Source of the DNA: Sphingobium abikonense NBRC 16140
GTDB lineage: Bacteria; Pseudomonadota; Alphaproteobacteria; Sphingomonadales; Sphingomonadaceae
DNA: 64,000 nucleotides
Reading direction: 5' to 3'
Assembly (NCBI RefSeq): GCF_001598335.1
Contig: NZ_BCYT01000005.1
Span: 1-64,000 of the forward strand
Shown in pieces: positions 63,973-64,000 of this stretch (its first letter is position 1; each line of letters opens with the position of its first letter). The notes under the pieces are model-generated. The model was given only the letters and a program-made list of their open reading frames with translations. It was not told the origin of the DNA and searched no databases. A program made the translations under genes and the position numbers.

Positions 63973-64000
63973 ATGACGTTCCGCCTCCCGGCCGCACTGG
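63973..64000 (+). CDS. Possible start of the next gene (partial)
   Basis: An ATG at 63973 opens TFRLPAAL.. and runs off the window. In related genomes a secreted protein such as gamma-glutamyltransferase can follow pyrD, but nine codons are far too few to identify this one. A competing short frame from 63917 ends just inside it. Confidence 0.25.

Overview
The window is a gene-dense, high-GC chromosomal segment from an alphaproteobacterium, most probably a sphingomonad (Sphingobium/Sphingomonas type). Pointers are the order DUF4167-prmC-prfA-hisS, a sphingomonad-style TonB receptor carrying a DIIVTATRR plug motif, a two-AAA Cdc48-like ATPase, the SUF-only Fe-S operon led by an Rrf2 regulator, and many 1- to 4-bp gene overlaps. 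No tRNA, rRNA, CRISPR array, integrase or insertion sequence was seen. The species is an inference from gene content.

Layout. 1-440 is a non-coding, comparatively AT-rich edge with ATATGT/ACATAT half-sites, followed by a polysaccharide flippase. 1.9-6.2 kb has a CBS protein, a small membrane protein with a thioesterase, and two tandem DUF4139 secreted proteins. 6.3-10.7 kb carries DUF4167, prmC, prfA and hisS. 10.9-22 kb is housekeeping and miscellaneous: an M61 peptidase, ppa, a MocR regulator with a candidate operator, an NHL protein, a SWIB protein, argB, a VUT-family transporter, an ankyrin protein, an SCO1-YcgN-YgjP-like operon, trhO and pdeM. 23-26 kb has a TonB-dependent receptor and a REP-like palindrome; YggS and a ThiE-like protein follow.

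27.4-34.1 kb is a tightly overlapping three-gene operon (transglutaminase-DUF2126, ATP-grasp/alpha-E fusion, transglutaminase) that looks like an uncharacterised peptide-ligating and peptide-cleaving system. It is followed by a P450/hydrolase-like pair, a small phospholipase-A2-like protein, kdsA, proA, a LuxR regulator and a methyltransferase. 41-44 kb holds the Cdc48-like ATPase. Its upstream region contains a candidate small RNA with its own promoter-like and terminator sequences; the unpaired segment is perfectly complementary over 11 nt to the ribosome-binding region of the TonB receptor gene about 20 kb away.

44-54 kb is metabolic and regulatory: LysR, a diguanylate cyclase, a GST/FzlA-like protein, acetyl-CoA synthetase, cytochrome b561, a Ubi hydroxylase, ilvE, a threonine aldolase and an EamA exporter. 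54.9-61.5 kb is a minus-strand suf operon (Rrf2-sufB-x-y-sufC-z-sufD-sufS-sufT-sufA) with three unassigned genes between canonical ones and a Fur/Irr-like box at its head. The window ends with an AraC regulator, a short minus-strand transcription unit with a strong terminator, and pyrD.

The most novel candidates are the 27-34 kb operon, the 43.6 kb candidate sRNA, the unassigned suf-operon genes and the PLA2-like small protein. No match was checked against a database; functional calls rest on recognised motifs and gene order.
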